A stretch of 64,000 nt of DNA. It comes from Styela clava. Its lineage: Eukaryota > Chordata > Ascidiacea > Stolidobranchia > Styelidae. The stretch spans positions 19,923,383 through 19,987,382 of the forward strand of contig NC_135252.1 in NCBI RefSeq assembly GCF_964204865.1, in the 5' to 3' direction. The position numbers and the translations under genes were made by a program. Every line of letters starts with the position of its first letter. The first letter of the stretch is position 1. Of the stretch, positions 32,590 through 45,330 are shown piece after piece. Under the pieces are notes generated by a model. The model did no database searches. It was not told the origin of the DNA and saw only the letters and a list, made by a program, of their open reading frames with translations.

Positions 32590-33690
32590 TAGGCTCTACG
32601 TGATTCGTTTTTTGTGCGATGACGTCATCAAAATTAAAATTGCGCACCATGCGGTTCCGCGTTCGCATTAGTGGTCTGACGACTGCGATAATAATCGGTA
32701 TTCTACTGTGATCGATTGCATACTCGTACTACTAAGTTTTGGGTTTCGTGTCCATATTTTTGAGCATCCCTCTCTTGTTTATTATGGTAATTGAAAAAAT
32801 CATGTAGAATTAATATTAAAATTTTTTACTTCAAAGTAATCAAGCAATGAATTGAAATTTAAAGCACAAACATACATGTAAATATGCAATGTGCATACCT
32901 CAATAATTCTTATAACATTTTATTTAGTATGATAAAATTAACCTACAATGCTCGATTACTTATAATTGATGCTATATGAATGTGTAGTCACAATAAATTT
33001 CGTATCAGAACATGCTCGTCATACACAACTTTATTTTTTATTGACGTTGCACGTTTTCTTGTCCCAAATATTTTTTATGCGAAATATACAAAACAAAATA
33101 TCAATTCAAACCTGAATAAACCTGTTTGTAAAAACTGTCAGCTTTTTACGTCAGTTTAGTCTTAATATATCCGTTTTAAGGCCAGAATGATTGATGCAAA
33201 GAAAATATCATGAGCCAGAAAGCCTTGATGATTAAGCACTCAAACTTTTAAATTTGTTTTTGTGAAAGCGCGTTTTTTGAAAATATTAGTTTATATATAA
33301 AAAAATATAATTTTCATTTCGCAATTTTTTTTGTTGTCACTATTTGTATGTATTGGACGTATTCAAATGATCATAATACGTTGAATTGTACATAAAATTC
33401 GATTGCAATAGCAATTATTTGTTTTGTGCTAATACGAGTTAACAGAAATAATTGACAATCTAGTATCTTCTTTAAACCTGTAAAACCTGTCGAAATCGAA
33501 AACGATGGATCAACATATTTGCTTAAAAAAATTCCTAGAAATACAAGATAGCAATACTAAAATATATGGTCTCGAACGCAAAAACGAAGTAGGGTATGCA
33601 GTCCATCACATTAGATAACCGCCACAAAGCGCGCAATTTTTAATTTTGATGACGTCATCAAGCACAAAAAAGAATCCCATAGAGTCCACA
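32590..33690. mobile_element. Inverted-repeat element with TGACGTCA in its ends
   Basis: The left end at about 32608-32645 (TTTTTTGTGCGATGACGTCAT, then CAAAATTAAAATTGCGC) is the near-exact reverse complement of 33630-33675 (GCGCAATTTTTAATTTTGAT, GACGTCATCAAGCACAAAAAA). The similarity extends outward to ATTC on both sides. The arms are about 50-60 bp and the whole is about 1.1 kb. Each end includes the palindrome TGACGTCA, a CREB/ATF-type site, though it may simply be part of the terminal repeat. No transposase was seen. Confidence 0.65.
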
Positions 33691-35293
33691 GAAAGTTTTT
33701 AAATTGCAAAAAATAAATAAATAAAAGAAAAACAAATCATTAAGTACTGAAAACTTGAAAATAAAAAATTGGTCCACTAGTTAATCAAAAAATAAACATT
33801 TTTTCAGAACAAGAACAGCAACATAATATTAATAAAACGATCAACATGTCCACTTAGTTTGCAAAAAAAAACATTATTAGATACACAGAATTAAACAAAC
33901 ATTTAGGCATTATCAATAGAAAATAGAAATGCAATAATGCAATAAAAACCAAAAAAAAAGGAAAATTTAACTTAGTTTATCTGTTCTGTGCATAAATTTG
34001 TCTTGTATTAATATTTTTGAAAATTTTGATCGAGATATGGCCATTTGCAGTCAAAAATATACAAAACGATCAATAAAATGAAACTTTTGATTAGTAATTC
34101 ATATTGAGATATTGAGCCTACCTATTGCGTTGGAAGCTGTATACAATATCTACTTAACTTTAGCAAGATGAAAATTAAAGAAATATATAATGAATGACTG
34201 ACAGCTTTGTGACAAGTACTAATCTTTACAAATATGATAAAGATTTTATTTAAGCTTTGTTAAATATACATTGAAACGCTAAGAGCAGAGGTGACAAAAC
34301 GTATTATGTTTTGGAAATATTATCGCCAGTGTAAGACTTCTGACAGTAGATACAAACATACTTCATATAAAGATACACAATGTCAGCTACACGGCGTCGT
34401 GTGTCATTGTTTTATCTTGACATTCTCAATGAAATTAAAAAAATGTTGGTATGTGAATATTGCTTTCTGATATTTCGTTTAGTTTAAATCTCGCGGTCGT
34501 TATTTATATCATACAATAAATCAGAATTACTAACTATGAAGACGGTGGAAATCAATGCAGGTTGAATATTTGACGAAGCATCGAACAGGGCAAGGATATA
34601 TATATATATATATATTTAAATTGTACAAGTTTTTGTTTATAATATATAAGTTTTATCAAAGCAATGCCCCAAGCCTTCACCAAAAAGTGGAAACAATACT
34701 CATAGAAAGTAGCAAACGGCACGCACGTAAGGTATAAATATATGTATATATATAAATATATTGGTTCCAACGATAGTTGAATACAAATTTGATACAAATT
34801 TGATTTGATAGTTTGATACAAATTTGCTGTTCAATCGAGGTAAATGTGGATTCATATATAAATACCTTGAATCAATCTGGCAAGGACGCCAAATTGGTAT
34901 AAAATATTGAGAAAAAATGTTTAAACAAACGACAATAAAACCGCGCCCTCGCATAATAAAAAGAAGAAAAGTACATGTGCATAGACAAACATTAGCCGTC
35001 CGTGATTCCTAAAAATGTAAGGTTTATTTAGATAGCTATTTCTGAAGTATTTTATTGTTGAATATGCTTCAATATGATAGCATACAGTATTAATATTTTG
35101 AATCTATTGTTTTCTATTTCATCCAAATTTTAGAAAATATTAACAAGACCTTTAATATCATATTTTGAGTTAATTATATTTTGATTGCAAATGTTTATAG
35201 TAAAAATAAAATTCAGCTTACATAAGCTTACATAAACCTTAACCATTTTTATTTTAAATATATTAGAGGCATATTTACAACGTTAATATAAAA
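33691..35293. other. Intergenic region upstream of lipocalin gene A
   Basis: AT-rich, with TA microsatellites near 34597-34616 and 34737-34762. GATACAAATTTGAT is tandemly repeated near 34785-34830. No exons are supported. It must contain the promoter of the lipocalin gene at 35294. Confidence 0.4.
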
Positions 35294-37473
35294 ATGCATA
35301 CTATTTATGTTGTGATGTTGTTAATTGCAATCTCAGTAAGAGGAGAACCAAGAAGCTGTAATAAAATCTCGCCTTACAAAAACACAGACTGGACCGAAGT
35401 AAGTTTGTTGCGAACGTTTGACTACGTATTTCCCGCAAAAAAAAATGTTATCACCGATGTATTCAGATTTCGATTATAGATGTGCATTATTAAATCGAAA
35501 CTGTTCAATACAGCTCATATATTTGGAATAAAAAGTAGAAAAGGGGGTTTGAAGTTCGAAATTGAAGATCTTTCAACGGATTGGCGCTCTGATGCTAAGT
35601 TAGAAGAATTTTAATCTTAGGCACTCATACACATTGATATTAGCAGATTGATTTATAACAAGTTTGGCCTTTGTTTATGCATTATAATTATAAAAGTATG
35701 AACGAGGTAATTAAATCAATAAATAATTTTCAGTTGCTTGGATCATGGTATCACCTGCTGCACATTCCTGGTGCAAGTTTTTTCTTGACATGCAAGCATA
35801 TGTCAATTAACGATGTAGATCTTGATTCAAAGATTGTGAACGTCGAGTTTTCTAGCATGGGAACGTAAGAAATTTTTATACATATAATACATTTTTCAAC
35901 TTAACTTTGAGATAATGAAGTGATTTATTTTGAGTTCCCAATATCTTTGTGCTTGATTCAAGTTTCATGATGTATTTACTCATTCAGCTTTGCCAGTATG
36001 TTCATATGATAGTTTATAATTGCAGATACAACAACAATCCTCGTTTATTACAGCACAATTCTGTTTATTTTAAATGGGAAACAAACAAAGCTGTTATTTA
36101 TACTGGATTAAATACAGGTAATATTATTAATTTATTCGGTTAAATTATCAATTAATTTAGTTATTTGTTTAAATACCTGTTCAACAGAAATAAATTTTTA
36201 ATTTATAACACTATTACAATCTACAAAATATATGGTTTGGATTGTTATGTTCTTTTCTATTTACTACAAAAACAAATATTATATATTTGTCATTATTTTT
36301 GTTGTTCTATTTTCATTTATTTATTTCTATATTAATTTTGGTATGTTTACATCAAAAAATTTAATTGTCAGATCGAAGAAAACAAAAGATTTCAAGTAAA
36401 TTCTCACTGATAAGAAAATTGTGGAAAACAGGTGAAATTAATTACTGGAGCATTTCAATCTAAATAAAATATTAAAAAAAAAAAATCTCGATGCGCAATA
36501 GATAATGTAATGGACCCGGCCAATCAAACTTTAGTACTCGGAGAGTGAAGGGTTCTACATTCAGATCATGCGAGCACCCTCCAATTTTACGTGTACAATT
36601 AATATAAATTATTGTGAGAAAATATTTAAACATATTATTAAATTACTTGTTAAATGTTGCTCATGATAATTTTCAGTAATATAAGGTGACTGGATATATT
36701 GATTAAAACTTATTTAAATATTATCATTTATAGTTTTATTTTTGAAAGTGAAATGTAATATTAAAACAAAACATTTTTTTATGTTACAGAACTAAAATCA
36801 ATTTATACTCTCATATCTACGGATTACAAAAATTATATGATTATGGTTCAATGTACAAATTATGGTAAGAGAAGCATTAATTCATTTGAAAAATGTTTTT
36901 TTCTTTATCATAACATGTAAAGAAATGCAACTGATTTAAAGCGTTTATTTCAACATATCCCATATGTTAACTGATTCTGTATATCAGATATTGATAATGA
37001 TAATTGATAAATAAAATAAAAAAGTTGAAATATAAATAGTTTTTAAAGGATTGATATTGCCAATTTAACTAAGTTTTTTTTTAAATAATTCCACAAAACA
37101 GTGCATGCAGAGAGAGAAATATAATTCCACTTTATCACATATACAAATATTACTGAAAATTGACATCAACTTTTATAAAATGTCAGCGGAGCATTTGCCT
37201 TCGACAAATTATTTTACACCTTTAAATAAATAGTGTCCATATCAGCGGTTTATCATTTTATAGCTATTTTCTCGAATCAAAAATATGTCTTTGAATTCTG
37301 TACCTGATTTTAAAATTATTTAATTTAATTTAGCTATTCCAAACGTCTGGATTTCGATTAAAAACCTCGATGTTGATGATCGTTTGGCGGACAGTATTCT
37401 TCGAAGTCTTTCATCAGCTGGATTAAATGCTAGCAATTTGAATTTCAATTCAACAGAAATATGTTCTTATTGA
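35294..37473 (+). CDS. Secreted lipocalin-family protein A, 6 exons, 200 aa
   Basis: Exons: 35294-35398, 35734-35864, 36026-36117, 36372-36431, 36790-36864, 37334-37473 (603 nt; intron phases 0,2,1,1,1). Residues 1-17 are a signal peptide. The lipocalin first motif G-x-W is at 38-40 (LLGSWYHL) and the second, TDY, at 140-142 (LISTDYKNY). Cysteines at 22, 55, 151 and 198 fit two disulfides of the barrel. The C-terminal exon encodes PNVWISIKNLDVDD and a helix, then ICSY. Exon 4 (60 nt) is shorter than its partner in gene B, but KISSKF aligns with KYSSKF there and the phase is preserved. Lipocalins are extracellular carriers of small hydrophobic ligands; the ligand cannot be read from the sequence. 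AATAAA is at 37536. ATG 35294 is chosen because it gives the signal peptide and the same exon 1 as the paralogue. Confidence 0.82.
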
Positions 37474-40400
37474 ATTTTCGTATATTTTTACCTATGGTAT
37501 GTCTATCAATTTGTTCTCGCATTTTCAGTATTGACAATAAAATTAAAAGCAGGTATATTTTCAATTATTCTATTCAATTTGGAGGGTTAAGCGCGGTGCT
37601 AGTTTGTTGCGTAACACTCATCTATTGTTACATGAAGGGTGGCTGCATTGCAGGACTATTGCCTGTTACACATTGTTTTATTGAAGTTTAAAAAAAGGCA
37701 GTTTATGCAAATGGCCAGTTTTGTATTCATATATTATGGTTATGTATTGCTTGGTTTTCTATATAAGGAAACGCATATGTGTCTCAATAACAGTGTTTTT
37801 TTTTATTATTTTTCTTGTTATTACTAATTCTAGTCGAAAAATAACAAAAAGTGAAAATAAACATTGAAAACGCGCCAAAAAGGAAAACAGCAGTATGTCC
37901 TTTAGGTCATGTTGTGTTTTTCATTGGGCTGTATCAAACTTGACCAATAGTCAGACTTCCTTACACACGCAGTTTGTTGTAAATCAAGACTCTTGAATTG
38001 CATAGTACAGTCTCTATTGTAGGAATTTATTTTACAGGACCGCTAAAATTCAAATCTTTTTGCTAATAACACAAATTAAAACTCATTATTTTTCAAATAT
38101 ATTTACAAAAAATCACATTCTTATTTTTACTGGTAAATATTTGAAATTCTTGAAATGACCTCACACCTGTTGACTACTCGATACTTATAACACTGATATC
38201 AGAAAATTGGTGTCATGTTACAGCCATTTAAACGGGCAAATGTGATGTGATATTTCACATCTGTTCTAGTTAAACCGCTAATGATTGACAGATTCCGGAA
38301 CTTAATCAACACTATAAAAATTTAAAATCACGTACATTCTATGTTGGTGAAAACAACCTTTAGATGCCACAGTGTTTCCTATATTTCTTACATGTAATCA
38401 TGTTTAATAAAGCAAGAAAAAATATATTGAAATAGGGCAGATGAACGGCCTAAAGACATGAAAAAAACATGAAAGAATTTACTCAGCCCAAAATAAGTGG
38501 GTGGCACATTTTTAGGAGTGGGCAGCATGGCATGTCAGTGTCTTCCTTTTTTTAACTTCCCCAGGAACAAAATCAAAATAATGATAACACTACAATATAA
38601 TAAAAATGAATTCCAAATAATCTGGCTCATTATATTGTCCCATATTACATCTCAACCAATTACTGATTGTATAAAGGGCAGGAGCAATATGTAGGAAATA
38701 TGTACAAAATGGGTAAAATCATAATTGTAAAATAAAAAATACGAAAGTACTAAATAGAGCTTTATTATCAAGGTGCACCAAATTGCCAGATGCAAATACC
38801 TAGCCCCCACAAATATATAATTTATTTAAAAAAAAAAGTGTTGCTATATTGATCCGCTCATAAATGAATGAAATATGAGATCTAGTTTTAACATCTGGGA
38901 TTTATCATTCTACACCTGGGAAATTAGACTATTTTTATACGCACTCAATGCCTTATTTCAAGGGGTGAGATTAACTGATATGAATATGTTTTACAAACCG
39001 GCCGCAAGAGTCGGTCTTTGCATTCTATATGTCATAGACTTGATTATCCTGGCCATATGTTGTCAGACAGAATAAATTATAATCAGACATTAGACAGCGT
39101 TGTTAAAAAAAATTTGAAAAAAAACAACAACTCAAATAATAAATTATTATTCTAGCAATAAATTCTTTACGCCAAAATCGTTCGAACTGTTACATGTTTG
39201 CCCGTGTATTTTATATGTAACAGTTTTGATCATTTTTACTGTGAGTTGTCTTTACATAGAGTGGATGCAAAAAACATATTATATATAATATTTAAATAGA
39301 AATGACAATAAACACGCCACGCCAAAATATTTCAAACTCGATATCTAAAGTCAATTATGTACTGATTTAAAAAAATGTTATTAACCGAGAAACCGAGTAA
39401 CATGAATACGCTAAGACTAATTCACAATTCGATTCTTTGTTCTAAATTAGCGACCTCGTGATTGCATTCAACCTTGATCACCTACGGTTTGTGTATACTA
39501 GCCGGAGGCAGGAATTGGGATTCTAGACATCAATCATACGAATACTACAGTGATTAATTAGAAAATATCAAAAAAAATTCGAAGTCTTATTCGTTTTACA
39601 AGTTATATTTCATATTTATAAGTTTTTTTCATAATACTTTACTCGAAATTTAATGTCATTATAAATTAGAGCCCACCATAAATACTTAATGTGCATATTT
39701 GAAATTTGAAATTATTTTTTTCTAAACGGCAAAATACAATTTTCTCATATTCTAAACAGCGATTCAAAACTAAGCATTAAATAAATTATTTATATGTTTC
39801 AAATATATGTTTCGTGATTTTGATTTCCATGAACAATTTGCCACATCAATTCCAAGAAATTTATTCAAAAATACACTAAAACGACATAAAGTTGTCAGAT
39901 ATTATCAGTACAGATTTTAATCTATTCATCAAAACGTAGCATCAAAAACAAAATAGTTTTCACAAAATGGCGCCGAAATATATCAGTCCAAACTTAAACT
40001 GTATTTGACTTTCAATTTATTTAGATTATGTCTGCGTAGGTAGATTTTCTGCAATTTATCTTGTGTTTTCTGCTTCTGTAATCTAATGATATTATCGTGA
40101 AAAAGAGCCGTGAAATTGAAACAAAGTGCGCGAGTCAGACATCAAAATTGTATCTCGTATTATCTCAAATTTGGTTTTAAATGAGTTTCAATATTATTTA
40201 AAGAAGTAATGAGAATAGCATTCCAGGATGCTGATCATATCAAATTTTAAGACTTGTTCAATATCTCAATTATTTGGTTATATTTGAACGTTCTTCGTTT
40301 ATTTAAATTTTCAATTCTAATATGTAAAGCAGTGAGCAATCTGATAAAGAAAAGTTCGATAAACATGGTCAATGAATTCATGATTGTTTTTGATTCCTGC

Positions 40401-40866
40401 ATGAATTTTGGGCTGAAAGTTTTGGGCTGGTAATTAACATAGGCATGACAAACCTGTATTATTCATTATACTACAGCTATAGCTATATAATAAGCAATAT
40501 TATATTCCATGAAATTATTACACGCAAATAACATGAGAAATCCACCAGTTCAGAGCGATTCTATTCGCACCTTACTCCACCGTTGAGTTCACTCAATTTA
40601 ACTTGATGAGTATAATCGTTATCGAGATTTGACTTGATAGATTATCTTTCGTTTATTGATTTTAATTCAATGTTAAATATTCTGAATATTCAACGTTTTA
40701 CACACCCGTGACGTATTACTTCCTGCTCTTGTTTAAGTTTATCATTAATCGAAAAGGTATTTGTTGATAACAGTACTAACATTCTTAATAAGTAACTACA
40801 TGAAAGGCTAATAACAAAAACGTATGAATATCAAAAAGTTAATATTGTGTCGATAATTTGTGAAGT
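37474..40866. other. Intergenic region between lipocalin A and a hAT element
   Basis: Starts with the lipocalin A 3' UTR (AATAAA 37536-37541). The rest is AT-rich. Open stretches at 37461-37691 and 38875-39075 have hydrophobic translations but no splice context, no domain and no paralogue here, so I do not call them genes. Confidence 0.4.
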
Positions 40867-41583
40867 ATGATAATTTGGGCTGGGAATTTCAGGGAAAACA
40901 CCTTAACCGTTGACCGGGTAAAATTAACCGGTTAACCGCCGCGTGACTTTTGACGTAATAATTTATAATTTCAGCTTGTTACGTCACAATGCTTATAAAG
41001 CATTTTTGCGTGTTCTTATCATCCCGGTATCGCTTCTTAAAATTATTCACGAATCGAGATAGTTTCATGATTGTTCTGCTGCAATAGATAGGCAGCGTGG
41101 TTCGGGCGTGTTGAAGTATTTTAGATATTGATTTCGTTGTTAAACGTCATTTATGTGACAAATTATCAGTGTTCGATGTGCAAATTTTACTTCGAGATAT
41201 ATATCATAAAGAAAAACGGCATCAACTGCGCACCTGTTGTATGACGTTGAATATCCGATTTTGCAATGAAATCGAGAACCATATATTTCGAAATCGACCG
41301 AAAACTGATTCTGAATTCATCATTGTCAAATTCCCATAATCAACTATCTTGGTACTTTCATTATTTTTCACGTTTATTGAGTCCTTACCCACACAGTTAG
41401 TAATATTCTTTTGAATTAAATGCCACAAGAGATAAATTTGCGATGACGTAATCATATTTGAAGAAATTGTACGGTATGAAGATGATTTGTACCTGAGATG
41501 TCAGTTAACGGTTAAAATAAATCGTAACCGTTAACCATCTGAAATCGGTTAACCGAATAACCATTCCCAGCCCTAATGATAAT
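40867..41583. mobile_element. hAT MITE with perfect 8-bp TSD
   Basis: The element spans 40875-41575 (701 bp). It starts TTGGGCTGGGAAT and ends ATTCCCAGCCCTA, with a perfect 8-bp target duplication ATGATAAT (40867-40874, 41576-41583). Subterminal GGTTAACCG/AACGGTTA motifs cluster at both ends. A minus-strand frame at 41222-41455 inside has no recognisable transposase motif, so it is probably non-autonomous. Confidence 0.88.
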
Positions 41584-43262
41584 ATAGTCCAATTTAAGAA
41601 TTTAGAAACAGCTTCAGCGTTCAATGTTATTGAACAGCATTTCAGATATTGTCGGCAGTGATATTATTTGTGACACTCGTAACAACAAAAGATTCATTCA
41701 TCATCTATGACGTGCTTTCATGCATATTTTACTGACACCCAAAATAAATTAAAAATATTTTCAATTTGTCAATTTGTTATTAGTTATGTTGAAAAATTGT
41801 AATAAATATTAAGAAAAATAAAAGTGGGATGTTCATTGTTAAGTTATATCTGTAGTAGTGCAGTCGAATAGGAAATTATTTTGATAAACAAATGATTAGT
41901 TATGTGTACGAGTATATGCCAGACAAAAAGTGTATAAGTGTATTTATTGCAAACAAGCTCAAATGATACAAAATAAATATTCTCGTTTACATATATCATT
42001 CGTATCGAAACTGACAATTCTATTTTTAGATTCTAATCCGATGGGAATTTTTCATAGATTGTCTTTGACCGGAACGATTTAACGCGTAAAAATGTGAGAC
42101 TGGCCCATTAAATTAAAATTGCTGTATTCCTCAAATGCAACGAAAATTATTTTATTGTCTTGTTCTAAACCTTGTACCCATCTATTATATGAGTTTCAAG
42201 ATCTCTTTTATATTTATGATTGATAAATTATTTATTTGGCGATGACTTAGTTTTTAATGTTTTAATAATCTTTTCTATGTATAAAATCAATTATGCAATC
42301 AATGATTTTATAGGTTATTTAACATGCGCCCATGGTATGACACGTATTGTTTAAATGAGCATGCGATTTCTTTACCTGTTGTAGTTGAATAATGTATGTA
42401 TATCTGATGAAGTCTGACCGTGGTCAAAATAAACTGTACAGAAATAAATTTGTGTTTGTGTGCATCCAAACTCTTGAATCACTTTATAAAACAAAATAAG
42501 ACATGAAAAATGTCAATAATTGCTTTGTGTAAATTGACTTCAATGTTTTGAGCGATTAAATAGTTGTGGGTACATATTACAAGGAATATCTAAACAAACA
42601 TACAATGTACATTTTTTTAATTTTCAGTGGCACAATCGAAGTTTTATTTTAGGTGAAATTTCTCTGGGATAAGTAAGTTTTTGAACAACAAAGGCTTACT
42701 CACAAATTTGTTAATTTGTGAACTTTATCATTTCAGATTATAAATTGTGTATATTGCAACTTACAAAGCAATGAAAACAAATTATAAAATGTCATTATGA
42801 ATTACAGAGTAAAAATAATTTAAATTTGTTTTAAAACAGAATGTATTGTTATAACTTCTTTAACTACAGCAAATTCCATATAATTGTGACGTAGTAGATT
42901 ATAAAGTTTCTTAGTTCATCTTGCGGTTTGATGTATTTGTTTTTGGTGCATCTACGTTGACGCCCCTTCCTAATATTTGATAGTTTGCATAAATTTGCGG
43001 TTTTGGCGTTTCAAACAATCTAATTAACGATATCGTTCGACGAAAAAGATTTGTGCTGAAGCATGTATCTACAAATTGATTTCACCTTTGTACTTAGTGA
43101 ACACGAAGTGTACATAGAGCCTTTCGCGAAATTCGTGTTGTTGTCGTTGCTGTTGTATAGAAAAATAGACGTATAATACTGCGTATAATTAATACAGCAA
43201 TCGATTACAAAATTTTGTGCTTGGAAATAGTAGAAGCCGCTAGAAAACTATTACTTTTTTGA
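41584..43262. other. Intergenic region, no gene seen
   Basis: AT-rich sequence with only short random frames. No exon series, RNA gene or transposon end is supported. Confidence 0.4.
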
Positions 43263-43754
43263 GTCTAAACCAGGGTGGTCCAAGGTTGTCGGCTCCGCGG
43301 GCCACAAAAATATTGTTGCATTGTTCGCGGGCCACAATAGTACCAAGAATAGGTAAACAGTGCAATACAAAACAAATACTTTTATTGTGCAATCACATAG
43401 TTATCATGCATAGCCATTCTAGGCTAATAGAATCCGCATTGGATTTTTAGTTTTCTATTATGCCTATATTGTTGGAATATATTCCAGACCAAAAAGTTAG
43501 AAAGCCAGATAACAATTTAGACTGCCAAGCACATCATTCAACTTTGCTAGTTTCCCCAGCTAGCCATAAAACTATTTAATTCAGTGACATTAGTGATGGC
43601 AATATGTCAAAAGATTTTTTTGATTAATTTCATGGCGAAACAACACGTAATGCGATTTTTTGATTACTCTCCGAATGTGACGCGGGCCACAGATAATGAA
43701 CCTGCGGGCCACATGTGGCCCGCGGGACTGGGTTTGGACCACCCTGGTCTAAAC
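43263..43754. mobile_element. Short hAT MITE with perfect 8-bp TSD
   Basis: The element spans 43271-43746 (476 bp). The termini are perfect 13-bp inverted repeats CAGGGTGGTCCAA / TTGGACCACCCTG. The flanking 8-bp duplication is GTCTAAAC (43263-43270 and 43747-43754). GCGGGCCACA motifs repeat near both ends (43300-43335, 43682-43725), typical subterminal repeats. It has no transposase. Confidence 0.9.
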
Positions 43755-44295
43755 TATATGATGTAAACATTTTGATTTTGCTACTTTTGTCTATCGATAT
43801 TTCGATTTTCCCAAACTCGATGTGCGTCGTACTTTACCGGTACCGGTATCTAAAAATTAGTCTAATATATATGATCTTTGTTCTCTTGTTCATTCCTAAC
43901 TTTTTTTTAGAAATAAAAAGCACTTCGCAAAATACTATTTTGTGCTGAACAATGAAAAATATGTCACTCAAATGTTGTGAAAAAATAACACTTCACACTA
44001 TTCAATGAACTTTTTTGTATTCACATTGGATGTATTCCAACTGTTCATCGACTAAATTGTCATCACTATTCTTAACTTTGTATTCAATGTTCTTTTATAA
44101 TTAATTTATAGAGATACAAAGTTCGGTGTTAATTATGACGATATTCTATACAATCTTTAATCTCCAATATGCTTTCAAAGAAAAATCCCGACAAACGTCT
44201 GGATATGTGTTTAGTAATTAAAACATAATAATAATATTGAATCTTGAAAATTTATTATTGTTTATTTTCATTCAATATACATTAGATTAATACTA
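43755..44295. other. Intergenic region
   Basis: AT-rich stretch with no supported exon. ACCGGTACCGGTA near 43837 is a short palindromic run of no clear meaning. Confidence 0.35.
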
Positions 44296-44306
44296 TTGGC
44301 AGAAAA

Positions 44307-45187
44307 TAACTTTGCGGTATTAATCAGAAACCTTGCTCATGGTATTTTTACTTTAGGTATTAAATTTTCGACGCTGTACAACACAACATTAAAAAGAAAA
44401 CAGATAAAAAATATTGATATACATATCTTAAAGTTAAACACCAATAAATCGTCCCAAATTTTACTCTACCCTACATCAACACCTGTGACCTATTACAATA
44501 TGTGGAATATGATATTACAAACAGCTGGCAGTTTGTTAAAGTTTAAACTCTAATTTTAAAGAAATTAGAATATTTAACGTATTATACCATATTCAATTTC
44601 AGAAAAAGTTGAATTAATTCTATATTTCAGTATTTTATAGAAGAAGTCATTTCTGCGGAAAGCTTTATTTATTTGAAAGTAAATTTTAAAAATGCAAGAC
44701 CTGTCTGGTCCGAAAAATATTCATTGTGAGTTTTAATGTAAATACATTATCCTATTGTTGTAAATGAATTTCATGAGTGCTATGTGATATCGTATCATAT
44801 GATTACGATTTTTTAAATTAACAAGTGAATTATTTAAGAGTCATTTGAAGAAATGTATTCTGCATTGCATGATGTTGCGAAAATGTATACCTACTACCTA
44901 CCATGATGTATACCTACTACCTACCTAATATTACGATGCTTTGGAATTTCTTAAAATTTGTGAAAAAATGGTGACGCACATCGAGAAAGGAGACAAAGGT
45001 TTTCATTCTATGTGAAAGCTCATCAGAAGCAAACCAGTTTGTGCTTTATGAAATGATGTTTAGAGAGTACTTTACATGGCCCTTCAGAATGAATCATAGC
45101 ATATTATATAACATTGCTTTTGTACTTGTATTATTACTGCCTTTTGATATTGCTATTCCATATTTTTGGCCAGCATATACTGTATAA
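44307..45187 (+). CDS. Putative exons of an unidentified gene (possibly broken)
   Basis: Three patches look coding. First, 44346-44553 is open and encodes strings such as NIDIHILKLNTNK and LLYPTSTPVTYYNMWNMI. Second, 44631-44725 lies between TATATTTCAG and GTGAGT and encodes FIEEVISAESFIYLKVNFK then RPVWSEKYS. Third, about 44986-45187 encodes ETKVFILCESSSEANQFVLY, then EMMFREYFTWPF and a hydrophobic stretch ending AYTV-stop. The phase of exon two into exon three can match, but the third acceptor (CATCGAG) is poor and the first donor is unclear. I do not recognise the family. It sits just upstream of lipocalin B on the same strand but shows no similarity to it. Confidence 0.28.
44883..44932 (+). 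repeat. Two-copy tandem repeat
   Basis: TGTATACCTACTACCTACC occurs twice in tandem, about 25 bases apart (44883 and 44908). It is a local duplication with no gene content. Confidence 0.6.
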
Positions 45188-45330
45188 GTCATAATAAAAA
45201 CAATGAATGCCGATGGTCAGTTAAATTGCAGATATTATTTTACTATTTGCCCTTATTTCTGTAAATGGTATTTACCACTTATTATTATTTTTATACATTC
45301 AGTTTTTAAGATTTACCAACTAAAGATAAG

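Noticed and set aside
34597..34762. Frames containing YIYIYI runs
   Set aside because: These are translations of TA microsatellites, not protein genes.
38875..39075. Plus-strand hydrophobic 66-aa frame
   Set aside because: No supporting splice sites, no homologue among genes here, and AT-rich sequence often gives hydrophobic chance frames.
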